The notes: generated by a model not told the origin, from the sequence alone. Counted from the stretch's first letter, positions 1-8,099 are shown. The stretch: 64,000 bases of DNA from Haloarcula rara (GCF_029338235.1 NZ_CP119785.1:2852001-2916000), one strand, 5' to 3'. Program-made: numbers and translations.

Positions 1-9
1 CAGGGGCGT

Positions 10-207
10 ATGCAAACCCCTGCGAGCCTCGCCGAACTCATCGAAGGCGAGAGCGTAATGGACGCAGAACCGATTGAAGACGCCGACCGGGAGTGCCCGG
101 ACTGTGGCGAAAACGTCCTCTCGGTGGGCTATATGCCCTCCGCGCTGGAGTTCGTCACGGGCTACAAGTGCCAGGAGTGCGACTGGTCGGAGACCGACCG
201 GGACTGA
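10..207 (+). CDS. Small zinc-ribbon protein (haloarchaeal conserved)
   Basis: A 65-residue acidic protein with two CxxC knuckles (CPDCG near residue 29 and CQEC near residue 54), which suggests a single zinc ribbon. The conserved-looking core between them (VGYMPSALEFVTGYKC) is typical of small haloarchaeal housekeeping zinc-ribbon proteins whose role is unknown. The start lies only 10 bases into the window, so a more upstream start cannot be excluded. It reads toward the tRNA-Trp gene and is followed immediately by a run of hairpins that probably end its transcript. Confidence 0.7.
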   Translation: MQTPASLAELIEGESVMDAEPIEDADRECPDCGENVLSVGYMPSALEFVTGYKCQECDWSETDRD

Positions 208-208
208 G

Positions 209-310
209 CGAACGCGTAGCGTTCGCGAGGGTTGGGAGACGCCTGTGTCGTCTCGCAGGACTGAGCGGAGCCTTCAGCTCCGATGGTCGAGAGACGCCTC
301 GCGTCTCTCG
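209..310. terminator. Cluster of four tandem hairpins
   Basis: Four perfect inverted repeats lie in 102 bases: 209-225 (7-bp arms), 236-254 (6-bp arms), 266-282 (6-bp arms) and 288-310 (10-bp arms, 3-base loop). The first begins two bases after the zinc-ribbon stop codon. A short GGACTGA-like string recurs at 201, 257 and 311. The likely role is transcript termination or insulation before tRNA-Trp; a mobile palindromic repeat is the alternative. Confidence 0.5.
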
Positions 311-425
311 GGACTGATACTTCCAGCGGCGGCGGTCCGTCCCGCAATCGAAATCCCTTTAGTACTAATCGGCATACGACGGAGTGCGGGGTCGTGGCCT
401 AGTCCGGGAAGGCGGCTGACTCCAG

Positions 426-532
426 AGGCCACGCGCCAGGGACGACAATCCGAGGGCTGATATACTGAGCGACCGGCTGATCACCGGCTCGCGACGATGA
501 CCCTCTGGAGTTCCGAGGCGCTGGTTGGAGAT
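426..532 (+). ncRNA. tRNA-Trp intron, box C/D guide RNA
   Basis: This 107-base insertion follows the anticodon CCA plus one base. It contains a box C-like GATGA (495-499 region) and several CTGA box D or D'-like motifs (near 457, 468 and 478). In haloarchaea the intron of pre-tRNA-Trp is known to act as a C/D guide for 2'-O-methylation of the same tRNA; the motifs here are consistent with that. Exact guide pairing was not worked out, and boundaries may be off by a base or two. Confidence 0.8.
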
Positions 533-555
533 ATCAGCCGATCGGGGGTTCAAAT

Positions 556-568
556 CCCTCCGACCCCA
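556..568 (+). other. attL core (3' end of tRNA-Trp)
   Basis: CCCTCCGACCCCA is the 3' part of tRNA-Trp and is repeated exactly at 36035-36047. After each copy the sequences stay loosely similar (CCGTT, then TAAAGGTAGCAG at 578-589 and 36067-36078). Confidence 0.85.
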
Positions 569-572
569 TACC

Positions 573-581
573 GTTTATAAA
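573..581 (+). promoter_or_regulatory. TATA box of the leftmost element operon
   Basis: GTTTATAAA lies just inside attL, about 47 bases before the first ATG (626). A small hairpin (AGCAG/CTGCT) follows at 585-601. In an excised circle this promoter would sit beside the joined attachment site. Confidence 0.5.
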
Positions 582-625
582 GGTAGCAGTAATTTTTGCT
601 GCTTCCTTCACCGAGGTGATGAGCG

Positions 626-745
626 ATGAGCGGCGTGATTGCCCCCGACGAGGGGCTGCCGCTCATCTGCGAGTTCTGTGGCTGCGTGATTCCCGAGGAC
701 GGGCGCGACTGTCCCGCCCTCGATGACGGGAGGTGCCGTCCATGA
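626..745 (+). CDS. Mini zinc-finger protein, 39 aa
   Basis: This small reading frame begins ATGAGCGGCG and encodes CEFCGC followed by a third cysteine pair region (DC, RC), suggesting a single zinc knuckle. Its stop overlaps the next start as ATGA (742-745), and it has no room for other genes, so it is most likely translated as the first cistron of the operon to 3437. Function unknown. Confidence 0.6.
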   Translation: MSGVIAPDEGLPLICEFCGCVIPEDGRDCPALDDGRCRP

Positions 746-948
746 GCCCGCAGTGCGACAACTGCGGGGCACACGTCTCCCCGGTGTTCAAACGCGCCCG
801 GAGCGACAACGACGGCGTTCTGCACGGCTGTCCGGAGTGCACCAGCCCAGCGACCCGTGCCCGTGACTGTGCCGGCGTCTCGTCGGCTTACCAGCAGCGC
901 ACGGACCCGGACGGACAGACCATCGCGACTGACGGAGGTGACGTGTAG
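742..948 (+). CDS. Small zinc-ribbon protein, 68 aa
   Basis: The protein starts MSPQCDNCGAHVSPVF and has a second CPEC knuckle about 25 residues later. This pattern (CxxCGAHVS...HxCPxC) is shared with a widespread family of small haloarchaeal zinc ribbons found on chromosomes, plasmids and viruses; no role is known. The start at 742 is preferred because it overlaps the previous stop and follows a GGAGG at 729-733. The C-terminal half is polar and probably flexible. Confidence 0.72.
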   Translation: MSPQCDNCGAHVSPVFKRARSDNDGVLHGCPECTSPATRARDCAGVSSAYQQRTDPDGQTIATDGGDV

Positions 949-1068
949 ATGGCGGTCCGTCAGGTCGTCGAGTGTGGGCAGTCGGCCCAGCTCGTCGACG
1001 GGGCCGGGCTGTGCCCGCGGTGTGGCCTGCCCGTCGCTGGCCCGTCCCACGACACGGGAGGCGTCTGA
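949..1068 (+). CDS. Mini CxxC protein, 39 aa
   Basis: A reading frame directly abutting the previous stop (TAG at 946-948, ATG at 949). It encodes CGQSAQLVDGAGLCPRCGLPV, a single CxxC plus an upstream Cys, resembling a minimal zinc ribbon. It has no recognisable family. Position inside a tightly packed operon is the main support. Confidence 0.55.
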   Translation: MAVRQVVECGQSAQLVDGAGLCPRCGLPVAGPSHDTGGV

Positions 1069-1069
1069 G

Positions 1070-1600
1070 ATGCCGTCACAGAACCAGCCTGCCGACACCA
1101 GCGACCGGCTCCGCTGTCCGAGCATCGTCGAGCGTATCGGCGAGGACCCGGCCCGCTGGCTCGACTGGGACCTCCTGGCCGACCCCCAGCGTGCCGAGAT
1201 GGTCCGGACGCTCATCGACGGCATCGAGACCGTCGAACGGCTGCGAGCGTGGCGCGCTGTCGAGCGGAAGCTCGCCAACGACGACCACAACGACGGCGCC
1301 CGGAACCCCCTTGAGGAACCGCGGGCGGCCATCATGCAGCGCCTGGACCAGCGCGAGGAGTGGCTCGAACTCCATGGCGAACGGTGCGACCGGCTGCCCG
1401 ACGAGATCGACAAGTCCTGTGAGTGCTGTGACTCCGATGGCTTCGTGACCGCTGCCGAGCTGCGGGAGCGCCGCGAAGAGGAGTCTGCCCGGCGGATTTC
1501 GGGATACGACCCTGCCGGCGTCGACACCAGCAAGACCTCGCCCAAGACCGAGGCGACCGGCCTCGATGCCTTCGCGACTGACGGGGGTGTCGAGCAGTGA
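1070..1600 (+). CDS. Hypothetical protein with CECC motif, 176 aa
   Basis: Acidic, mostly helical protein beginning MPSQNQPADT. The N-terminal half (residues 15-100) looks like a helical domain, CECC lies near residue 120, and the C-terminal 40 residues are low-complexity. The start is one base after the preceding stop, and its own stop overlaps the next GTG (1597-1600). I do not recognise the family. It is probably an element-maintenance protein, since it is translationally coupled to its neighbours. Confidence 0.65.
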   Translation: MPSQNQPADTSDRLRCPSIVERIGEDPARWLDWDLLADPQRAEMVRTLIDGIETVERLRAWRAVERKLANDDHNDGARNPLEEPRAAIMQRLDQREEWLELHGERCDRLPDEIDKSCECCDSDGFVTAAELRERREEESARRISGYDPAGVDTSKTSPKTEATGLDAFATDGGVEQ

Positions 1601-1800
1601 GTTACACCTTCCGGCTCGGCTGGTATCTCTGCCCCGAGTGTGGTTCTCGCCTCGAAGAGTCCAGTGGTCCCGACGGCCTCCATGCCTGCCGGTGTCCAGA
1701 GTGTGAGTGGGGAACTGTCTACGACCCGAACGCCCACGAATGGGCTCGCGATGAACTGGAGCTTGTTCCGACCGAAGAGCGCTCGGGGTGGTCGGCGTGA
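1597..1800 (+). CDS. Zinc-ribbon protein, 67 aa
   Basis: Two CPEC knuckles (residues 12-15 and 32-35) frame a classic two-knuckle zinc ribbon, followed by a short acidic tail. It begins at a GTG that overlaps the previous TGA and ends with a TGA overlapping the GTG of the next gene, so it is coupled on both sides. It may bind nucleic acid or act as a protein adaptor; no specific function can be assigned. Confidence 0.68.
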   Translation: MSYTFRLGWYLCPECGSRLEESSGPDGLHACRCPECEWGTVYDPNAHEWARDELELVPTEERSGWSA

Positions 1801-3437
1801 GCCGAGTCGAACCGGCGACACACGAAGCGCTGGCCCACCTCTACTACGCCCCGGTCGACACGGGCGACGACGCCCTGGTCGATTACGACGGCCTCGACCC
1901 GTACTTCGCGCTGACGAAGCTTCTCATCGCAGAGTACGACGGCTACGCCGAACTCCAGGGCGTCGAAATCAACGGCGAACTGTGGGATATCCGGCTGAAC
2001 TATCACCAGTCCGGTATCGCGCCCCGTCCTCAGGACGACCTCGACGTCGAGCGACTGTACGAGCTGGATATCAACGTCTCGGGCTACGGCGAGCGGAAGT
2101 GCCACTACACGGTGAAGCCGCGGTTCCCCGAGATGCGCCACCACGAGTCCGGTGACCGAATCACGACACCGTTCGACCACACCGACCCCGAGACTGGCGT
2201 CTGTGTGAAGTGCCAGCCGGCGAACATGGCACTCGACGAGGTCGCCGACCTCTGGCCTCGGTTCGTTTCCGAGCTTTCGATGAACGCCGGCCAGGGCATC
2301 TACCACGGCTACTTTCAGGCGCCGTTCGACGGCCGGATTTCAGCGCTGGAGCGGTATGTCAGGATCACTCGCACGATGAACGAGAAGCTCATCAAGACCG
2401 GTGGCGTGCTCGACCGGATGGCGATGCTCCTGTCGGACGCCGACGGGACGAAAGGCGAGTACACCTGGGATAACGAGCGCGAACGCGGGTATCACCACAC
2501 GGTCAAACACGGCTCGACCGGCGCTCGCGAGTTGATACAGCACCATCGCCTCGGTGGGCAGGTCAAGAGCTACCTGCCCGAGAACCCGGAGAACTTCGAG
2601 GAAGACGATGCGATGTACCACCCGAAGGTCGGGACGAAGTTCGTGAAGGGACGTACCGCCAGCGGCTCGGTGCCATGGTCCGAGCGCCACGACGTCGTTC
2701 GCGAGCTCGACGAGCGACTCCTGTCGATTCTCTCCTGGGCCGACGTGCCGACCCAGGCCGGCGGGACGACCTACATCTCGGACTGGCACTTCGACGCCGA
2801 GGCTGCCGACTCGCCCGTCTCGGTTCACGAGACGCCGCTGCCCGAGCTCAAGGCTCAGCAGGAGCACCTGTTGATGACGGTGCTGCGAGACATGACGCCG
2901 GCCGACCAGGAGTTCACCGAGACCGTCGCGACCGACGGCGGGATGCACGTCGACGAACTCACCGAGGAAACCGGCTACTCGCGTTCGGAGCTGTATCGCG
3001 CGCTCAAGCGCCTGCCCGGCCTGCTGGAGAGTGACAACGGCCACGTGCAGTTCACCAGCGAGAAGCTCCGCCAGGAGGTCTCGGCGCTCATCGAGTCCGT
3101 CGAGTCCAGCATCGAGTCGGCCGTCGACCGCGCGGCGAAGATCGTCGACATGGACCTCCGCCAGTCGGCCTCGTCGGCCTTCGACCGCTGGCTCGCGAAG
3201 TACGGCGCCGAGGTCGACTGGCCCGACCACGAGGGCGAGACGCCCGTCGTCCGCATCGACACCGTGCTCTCGGAGTACAAGAACACGAACTCGCTGCCGT
3301 ACTACGAGCCGGTGTTTCAGGAGATGATTGACGCCTGGCGTCGCGACGGTCGCGACGTGGCCGACCTGCTGGCAGCGACGGTCCACGTCAATATTAGCGG
3401 GAGCGAGATGGAACGGACGCTCGCGACGCTCCGGTAG
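1797..3437 (+). CDS. Large hypothetical element protein with C-terminal winged helix, 546 aa
   Basis: The last and largest gene of the leftmost operon, starting at a GTG that overlaps the preceding stop. The sequence is soluble and acidic with no membrane segment. A region around residues 385-430 (MHVDELTEETGYSRSELYRAL...) reads as a winged helix-turn-helix. Similar large proteins behind small zinc ribbons are common in haloarchaeal plasmids and proviruses, where they are annotated only as domains of unknown function. A replication or partition role is an inference from location and size; I see no Rep, primase or relaxase motif. Confidence 0.75.
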   Translation: MSRVEPATHEALAHLYYAPVDTGDDALVDYDGLDPYFALTKLLIAEYDGYAELQGVEINGELWDIRLNYHQSGIAPRPQDDLDVERLYELDINVSGYGERKCHYTVKPRFPEMRHHESGDRITTPFDHTDPETGVCVKCQPANMALDEVADLWPRFVSELSMNAGQGIYHGYFQAPFDGRISALERYVRITRTMNEKLIKTGGVLDRMAMLLSDADGTKGEYTWDNERERGYHHTVKHGSTGARELIQHHRLGGQVKSYLPENPENFEEDDAMYHPKVGTKFVKGRTASGSVPWSERHDVVRELDERLLSILSWADVPTQAGGTTYISDWHFDAEAADSPVSVHETPLPELKAQQEHLLMTVLRDMTPADQEFTETVATDGGMHVDELTEETGYSRSELYRALKRLPGLLESDNGHVQFTSEKLRQEVSALIESVESSIESAVDRAAKIVDMDLRQSASSAFDRWLAKYGAEVDWPDHEGETPVVRIDTVLSEYKNTNSLPYYEPVFQEMIDAWRRDGRDVADLLAATVHVNISGSEMERTLATLR

Positions 3438-3579
3438 CGCGGCCCTGGCGAGAGGCATCACTGTCGTTCGGTTCCGTCTTTTATATACCAGTCGTCGCGT
3501 GACGGCCTAACCCCCATTTCCTTTGCAGTCGCTACCCCGCCTGTTCAGCTGTTCTCGCCAGTTCTGTGTCGCTCGCTAT

Positions 3580-3638
3580 CCCGCTCAGCGGGACGCACCC
3601 CTTAGCGGGTGTGCCTAAGGGCACGCCCCTGCGGGGCG
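3580..3638. terminator. Hairpin array between convergent operons
   Basis: Three GC-rich inverted repeats lie in a row: CCCGC/GCGGG (3580-3592), GCACCCC/GGGTGTGC (3595-3614, one bulge) and CGCCCC/GGGGCG (3624-3638), the last followed by CAAAAAT. They sit between the forward operon ending at 3437 and the reverse operon ending at 3699, so a bidirectional terminator is the simplest reading. The rest of 3438-3698 shows only a TATA-like TTTATATA at 3480-3487 with no gene behind it. Confidence 0.5.
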
Positions 3639-3698
3639 CAAAAATACACACCGCTCCGCTGCCGCAGACTCCAGATGAACCAGTAGAAACGAAGGGGT

Positions 3699-3800
3699 TC
3701 AGACGCCAGTGCGTCGCCGCCCACACGCCGGGCACCACTCACACGCCTGGATGGCCGCACAACGGATGCACGCGACCATCGCGTCGTCAAGCGTGCTCAC
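3699..3800 (-). CDS. Mini zinc-finger protein, 33 aa
   Basis: This frame starts at a GTG that overlaps the stop of the upstream 631-aa gene (GTGA, 3797-3800) and encodes CIRC, then CEWCPAC, in 33 residues. Five cysteines in three knuckle-like pairs suggest zinc binding. It would be the last cistron of the membrane-protein operon. Being so short it would be missed by usual gene callers; the coupling and cysteine pattern argue for a real gene. Confidence 0.5.
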   Translation of the reverse strand: MSTLDDAMVACIRCAAIQACEWCPACGRRRTGV

Positions 3801-5692
3801 GGTCTGAGCCTCCTGGCGGCCGACGAGACCGCGTTCCCGAGCTGGCCGTTCCCGAAGCGACGGTACGCGAGATAGCCGACGCCTCCGACCAGCACCACAC
3901 CGACAACTGGCGAGCCGCCACCGCCGTCGGACCCGGTCGGGCCTATAAATCCGCTGGCAGATTCACCGTCGAATCCGGTCGATCCCTCGAAGGTCGACCC
4001 GTTCTCATACTCGCCCGAGTAGTCGAACGTCCATCCCTCGTCAGCCGCAGTTCCGTTTGTCGCGTTCGACGGGATTTCCGTCTCGTAGTAGCTCGTCGGG
4101 TCGTCGAACTCGCGAGTCTCGTTGTAGACTACGCTGCCGGTGTCATTCTTTATTTCGAGGTTGACATTCGTCACCTCCTCGTCAGTACTGAATCCGACTC
4201 CTGTGCTGTTCCCGTCGGTCAGATTGTTCTGTGAGTCGTTGATTCGAGTGAGATGGGGTTTGATGCCCTCCTCGGTCGTATTGCCGATGACCTTTTGGCG
4301 CGGTCCGCCGGGTTTGATCGTCAAATCCGACGGATAGTACTTACCTCGGAACTGGTATTGCGTCTCCCAGACAGCGCCCGATTCCGACCGAACAGTGAGG
4401 CCATAGTACGTTTCTTTCTCCAGTGACGCACTGATTTTGTCGTCGCCGTTGAACTGGTTGGATATTGGGTCTGTATCACTGCTGAAGCGGGCCGTACTCG
4501 GGTTCTCGAACAGGTTTTGCTCGGTCTGGTCGTCGACGGAGACGGAGACTTCCTTTTTATCCTCTGAGGAACTCCCAGTATTCACGCTATCCCCTGTTGC
4601 GAATTTGTCGATAGTGAAGGACGCCCCGTCACCGCCCACCCGGAATTCAGCAATGTCTGATACTCCAGAGTCCCGAGTGCTAAATCCATCTTCAGAGGCT
4701 ATTGTTTCCCCAGTATCTGCTCTCACAACCTCTGCGTCGAATGTGGAATCCCCGGTTGAGGTTATCGTTACTATATAGGGAACATCCGACTCGGCTTCTA
4801 CCAGTGGGTAATTGACAGTATCAGGGAGCTCAAGCGTTATATCGCCATCTATGATTCCCACAGAGGTAAGTAAATACCCACCACTCCCCCAAATTGAGAC
4901 TTGTTTGGCGTTCGGGGATTTACTTACATCGTCGGCTTTAATCCGAAATGATAGTGACTCCGAGTTTAGGTTGTCGTACTCTATTCGTTGGTAGGCACCG
5001 GCTTCGTATCTGAGCGAGCGATCTCCTTCTAGTGGGTCATCAGTTTCCGCCTTCCATTCCGAAGCGTCAGTATCTCCTGTCCAGCTACCCAGCAAAGGGT
5101 CATCCTCAAAGTCTTCGAATACCGTTTCATCCGAACTCGCACCTACTTGGCCCACCGAAGCGTAGTTAGCGACTGGGACAGCAACGGTTGTTAGCACTAT
5201 TCCGATTGCCAGGGAGGTTTTTGCCAGCTGCCGAATCTCAACCGTTCCGAGTGCCGACCAAATCAATCGGTCAAATCGACCATAGCACGCCAGCGCGACA
5301 AGCCCGACTATCAGACTGGTCGACGCCAATTCCGCCCAGATGACGCCTTCAGGCAGTAAAGACTGTGACACTGCCCATGCGTCTGTTAGCGCATTCAAGA
5401 CGAGCGCACTCGCAGGCACAGCCGCCCAGCGACGGTTCGCGTACCGATGAAGCAACCGATAGAGCCCCGAGACAAGTAGCGCAGCCAGAACGCCCCATCC
5501 ACGCATTCCAAGTGTCTCGATAAGCCACCGCGAGACGGGATTAGTCTCGGTCGCCATCCCTGTCCCGACCATGAGCGCCGTCATCGAGACCGCGACCCAC
5601 GAGGCGACGTGTGCCGTCGCTTCGAGTCGCCGCAGTGTCACCGCATCGGTCAGTTTGCTGTACCACGTCCGTAGCTGCTTGCTGTTGTACAT
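3797..5692 (-). CDS. Membrane-anchored surface protein with N-terminal TM bundle, 631 aa
   Basis: The N-terminal ~185 residues hold five or six hydrophobic segments. They are followed by a large acidic ectodomain (about 190-570) rich in beta-strand patterns. Its first part (VFEDFEDDPLLGSW...) reads like a jelly-roll/LamG-type domain, and there are many NxS/T sequons. A glycine-rich linker (GPTGSDGGGG) then leads to one C-terminal membrane helix and a basic tail. It is likely displayed on the cell or particle surface. The gene is noticeably less GC-rich in the ectodomain than its neighbours. It follows the small membrane protein at 5694 by one base. Adhesin, fusogen or receptor-binding roles are possible; none is proven. 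Confidence 0.72.
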   Translation of the reverse strand: MYNSKQLRTWYSKLTDAVTLRRLEATAHVASWVAVSMTALMVGTGMATETNPVSRWLIETLGMRGWGVLAALLVSGLYRLLHRYANRRWAAVPASALVLNALTDAWAVSQSLLPEGVIWAELASTSLIVGLVALACYGRFDRLIWSALGTVEIRQLAKTSLAIGIVLTTVAVPVANYASVGQVGASSDETVFEDFEDDPLLGSWTGDTDASEWKAETDDPLEGDRSLRYEAGAYQRIEYDNLNSESLSFRIKADDVSKSPNAKQVSIWGSGGYLLTSVGIIDGDITLELPDTVNYPLVEAESDVPYIVTITSTGDSTFDAEVVRADTGETIASEDGFSTRDSGVSDIAEFRVGGDGASFTIDKFATGDSVNTGSSSEDKKEVSVSVDDQTEQNLFENPSTARFSSDTDPISNQFNGDDKISASLEKETYYGLTVRSESGAVWETQYQFRGKYYPSDLTIKPGGPRQKVIGNTTEEGIKPHLTRINDSQNNLTDGNSTGVGFSTDEEVTNVNLEIKNDTGSVVYNETREFDDPTSYYETEIPSNATNGTAADEGWTFDYSGEYENGSTFEGSTGFDGESASGFIGPTGSDGGGGSPVVGVVLVGGVGYLAYRRFGNGQLGNAVSSAARRLRP

Positions 5693-5693
5693 C

Positions 5694-5966
5694 TCAGAGT
5701 GCCTCCGTCAGTTGGTTGAATGCCTGTCCGACCTCGACGACGCCGCTCACTGAACCCAGCACCAGTAGCGCGAGCACGATAGCGCCGACGACGGCGAACG
5801 TGCGCGAGTAGCGAGCGATGACCTGGAAGACGCCCGCGAGCTCGTGGAGATACCACAGCCCGACGACGCCAGCCGTGAGGACGCCGATGACGACACCTTC
5901 CAGCCCGAGGACGCTGCCGAGGAACCCGAACACGGCTTTCGCGATTTCGTACGCGACCACGCTCAC
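5694..5966 (-). CDS. Small two-pass membrane protein, ~90 aa
   Basis: Two hydrophobic helices (GFLGSVLGLEGVVIGVLTAGVV and TFAVVGAIVLALLVLGSV) separated by a short polar stretch. A GGAGG lies just upstream of two in-frame GTG codons (5966 and 5960); the second has the better spacing and either may be used. Part of the reverse membrane-protein operon, but separated from the ATPase gene by 238 bases, so it may also have its own promoter. Confidence 0.65.
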   Translation of the reverse strand: MSVVAYEIAKAVFGFLGSVLGLEGVVIGVLTAGVVGLWYLHELAGVFQVIARYSRTFAVVGAIVLALLVLGSVSGVVEVGQAFNQLTEAL

Positions 5967-6204
5967 GCACCTCCGCTCGCGAAAACGCTCGCGCGGGGTC
6001 GGCATGCGTGGCTCCGCGTCTGGCCGCACACAGTACTGTATGCGCCCAGACACCCGCCCGCCCGGGGGGACCCCTGTGCGCCCAACAGATACACGCGCGC
6101 GTTAGGCAGCGCGCTCGCGCTCGTCGAGCGCGCGACGTGCGCCCGATATCGAATTCGAACCCCGGCCTTCGAGCGTCGAGTTGTTTTTAAAATCGAACTC
6201 GAGC
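5967..6204. other. 238-base GC-rich gap inside the membrane operon
   Basis: No gene seen. Three direct copies of TGCGCCC occur on the + strand at 6041, 6077 and 6138, with a CAGTACTG palindrome at 6031-6038. On the reverse strand a TTTTAAAAA run (near 6184-6192) could be a TATA-like element for the downstream two-gene unit (5966 to 3699). Confidence 0.35.
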
Positions 6205-7353
6205 TCATCGACCCACCTCGATTTTGAGCTTGTAATCGGTCGGACTCGGCATATCCTTCCAGCGGAAGGGGTCGAAATGCGTCTCGTTGTACATCAGCGC
6301 CTTGCCGATGGGGAACTCGTCGGTCATCTCGTAGTTCATCGGCACCGTCTCGAAGCCGACCACGTCCGTCGAGGTCGTCGGATTCGCCGTCCCTGGCATC
6401 TGTATCCGCCAGCGAATCTTGTGGCGAATCGCCTGGTGGATGTCGACCTCGCTGTGACCGAACAGAAAAATCGAGAGGCCGAACTTTCGAGCGTCGACCC
6501 AGAGGTCTTTCAGCAGTTCGACTTTCTGGTACGTGCCGAACTGGTCTTTACGCGCGCTCTGCGGTGCGATATCGCCTATCTCGTCGCAAATCCATGTCGT
6601 CCAGTGGTGCGGGCCGTGGTTCACACGAGCGAGCGCCCACGCGAACCACCAGTGGTTCGCCGGGTCGCTCTCGTGAAACAGCGTGTCGCGCTCCGGCGGC
6701 GTGTCGTAGACTTTCTCTGGGTCCTTGTCGAGAATCTCCTGACAGCCCCGAAGCTGTGGGTCAGGGTAGACGACGTGGAACTGCCCCGCGTCGAGATGGT
6801 TCCGGTTGAGGTCCACCGGGTCGCGGTAGCGTCGGACCTCGCGAACGATTCGCTCCAGCTGGTCGATGTCCAGCTCCGCCGCCGGGTCCGTCGGGTCCTT
6901 GCTCTCCAGGCGGACAGTGACGTCGACGCCTTTGGGCAGGCACAGCACCGTCCAGGGCGCGAGTGGCAGCCACTCGCTCCGGCTCGTCGAGCCCCGCCAG
7001 ACGACTTTCTCGTCGTTGGCTTCGAGCATCCGGACCGCGATGTAGTTCCCGAACGTCGACTTCCCCTTCCCTGGTTTCCCGCGGGCGAGGAAGTCCGTGC
7101 CGCCGGCTATCAGGTCGCCGCCAGCGTCCCAGGAATGTTCCCAGCAGTTCGGGATGACGCCCTCGTACTCGAAGGCATCTGGGTCCCAGGCCGGAATCCC
7201 GAACGTCTCGCGCATCGAGCGCGCATCACTCCAGCGCGACGTGTTGCCCGTCGCCTGGTAGGTCGTTCGGACCGGTTCGTCGAACTGGTGGAGAATCTCC
7301 TCGGTCAGCTCGGCGTCGGCTGTGTCGTCGGTACTCCAGTCTATCGAACTCAT
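6205..7353 (-). CDS. P-loop ATPase of HerA/FtsK/VirD4-like type, 382 aa
   Basis: Walker A GKPGKGKST lies near residue 91 and a Walker B-like stretch (TWICDEIGDI) near residue 245. A later FLFGHSEVDIHQAIRHKIRWRI segment resembles the sensor/arginine region of HerA-FtsK family DNA pumps. There is no membrane segment. The start overlaps the preceding stop as ATGA. In archaeal viruses and conjugative elements an ATPase of this class packages or exports DNA or drives assembly. As the only recognisable motor in the membrane operon, it is the best candidate energy source for the apparatus. Confidence 0.78.
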   Translation of the reverse strand: MSSIDWSTDDTADAELTEEILHQFDEPVRTTYQATGNTSRWSDARSMRETFGIPAWDPDAFEYEGVIPNCWEHSWDAGGDLIAGGTDFLARGKPGKGKSTFGNYIAVRMLEANDEKVVWRGSTSRSEWLPLAPWTVLCLPKGVDVTVRLESKDPTDPAAELDIDQLERIVREVRRYRDPVDLNRNHLDAGQFHVVYPDPQLRGCQEILDKDPEKVYDTPPERDTLFHESDPANHWWFAWALARVNHGPHHWTTWICDEIGDIAPQSARKDQFGTYQKVELLKDLWVDARKFGLSIFLFGHSEVDIHQAIRHKIRWRIQMPGTANPTTSTDVVGFETVPMNYEMTDEFPIGKALMYNETHFDPFRWKDMPSPTDYKLKIEVGR

Positions 7354-8099
7354 GCGAATTGGGCCTCCTTAGATTCGGTTTCGGCGTCTGCGACCTCCGC
7401 GGCGTTGTTGGCGAGTTTGCGGATGCCGCGTCGGAAGTTCGGCAGGAGCTTGTCGGCCGCCAGAATGCGCCGGGCGCGCTCGTGCTTGGCCGCCTGCCCG
7501 CACAGAATCTCGACGGCGACCTCGTCCCGGACGAGCTCGCGCATCCACGCGCCCGAGGCCTCGCCATAGCTCGCCATAATCACGTCATCGAGCCACCGCG
7601 AGATTTCCTCGCGCTCGTCGAAGCCATCCAGCAGGTCGGTCAGCGCGGTCGCCTGGCGCTGGTCCCACTCACGCAGCGACGGGCGCATCGCGACCGCCGA
7701 CTGCTTGTCCGGGGCGTGGGCGTCCTCGTCCTCGGCGCTGTCGACGTACTCCGTGGCGCTGGTCCGGAGCGTCCGGAACGCGTGCTGATAGGCGCTGGTG
7801 ACGTGTTCGGTCAGCCAGAGCTCGCGGCCGCGTCGAGCGCGCTCGTCGTCGATGCCCTCGTGGGGACGCACCGATGCGACGACGAACATCCCGAGCTTCT
7901 CGCCCATCAACTCGCGGGGCAGGTCCTCGTAGACCTGCGCGTCTATCTCGCCGATTGTGCGGACCGTAATCTCCTGTAGCCACGTCAGTAACCTTCGCTG
8001 TGACCTGAGGCCGCCGCGGTACTCGTCTTTCAGGTCTCTGATATCGTTGTGTAGCGTGACGAGCGCCGGTCGGTAGTTCTCGAAGGCGGCGCTACTCAT
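7350..8099 (-). CDS. Soluble helical protein upstream of ATPase, 249 aa
   Basis: Predominantly alpha-helical, highly charged, no membrane segment or signal peptide. The ATG at 8099 (MSSAAFENYRPAL) is favoured; two more in-frame ATGs lie at 8105 and 8108. It overlaps both the upstream gene end (8092) and the ATPase start (7353), so all three are coupled. A cytoplasmic partner of the ATPase is a reasonable inference. I do not recognise the family. Confidence 0.65.
   Translation of the reverse strand: MSSAAFENYRPALVTLHNDIRDLKDEYRGGLRSQRRLLTWLQEITVRTIGEIDAQVYEDLPRELMGEKLGMFVVASVRPHEGIDDERARRGRELWLTEHVTSAYQHAFRTLRTSATEYVDSAEDEDAHAPDKQSAVAMRPSLREWDQRQATALTDLLDGFDEREEISRWLDDVIMASYGEASGAWMRELVRDEVAVEILCGQAAKHERARRILAADKLLPNFRRGIRKLANNAAEVADAETESKEAQFA

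Larger units (their letters stand above)
388..568 (+). tRNA. tRNA-Trp (anticodon CCA) with intron
   Basis: The acceptor strands GGGGTCG (388-394) and CGACCCC (561-567) pair, and A568 is the discriminator base. The anticodon stem is 415-419 with 534-538, and the anticodon CCA lies at 422-424. The T-arm contains GGGTTCAAATCC. The gene is split by an intron after the base following the anticodon, as in other haloarchaeal tRNA-Trp genes. The last 13 bases also form the left attachment site of the integrated element, so the gene stays intact after integration. Confidence 0.93.

Noticed and set aside
3566..4234. Forward frame of 222 codons
   Set aside because: It lies over the terminator array and antisense to the surface protein gene, with no start signal and no domain character.
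6120..6190. Reverse-strand GGGGTTCGAATT resembling a tRNA T-arm
   Set aside because: The flanking bases do not pair to form the T-stem and no acceptor or anticodon arm is present.
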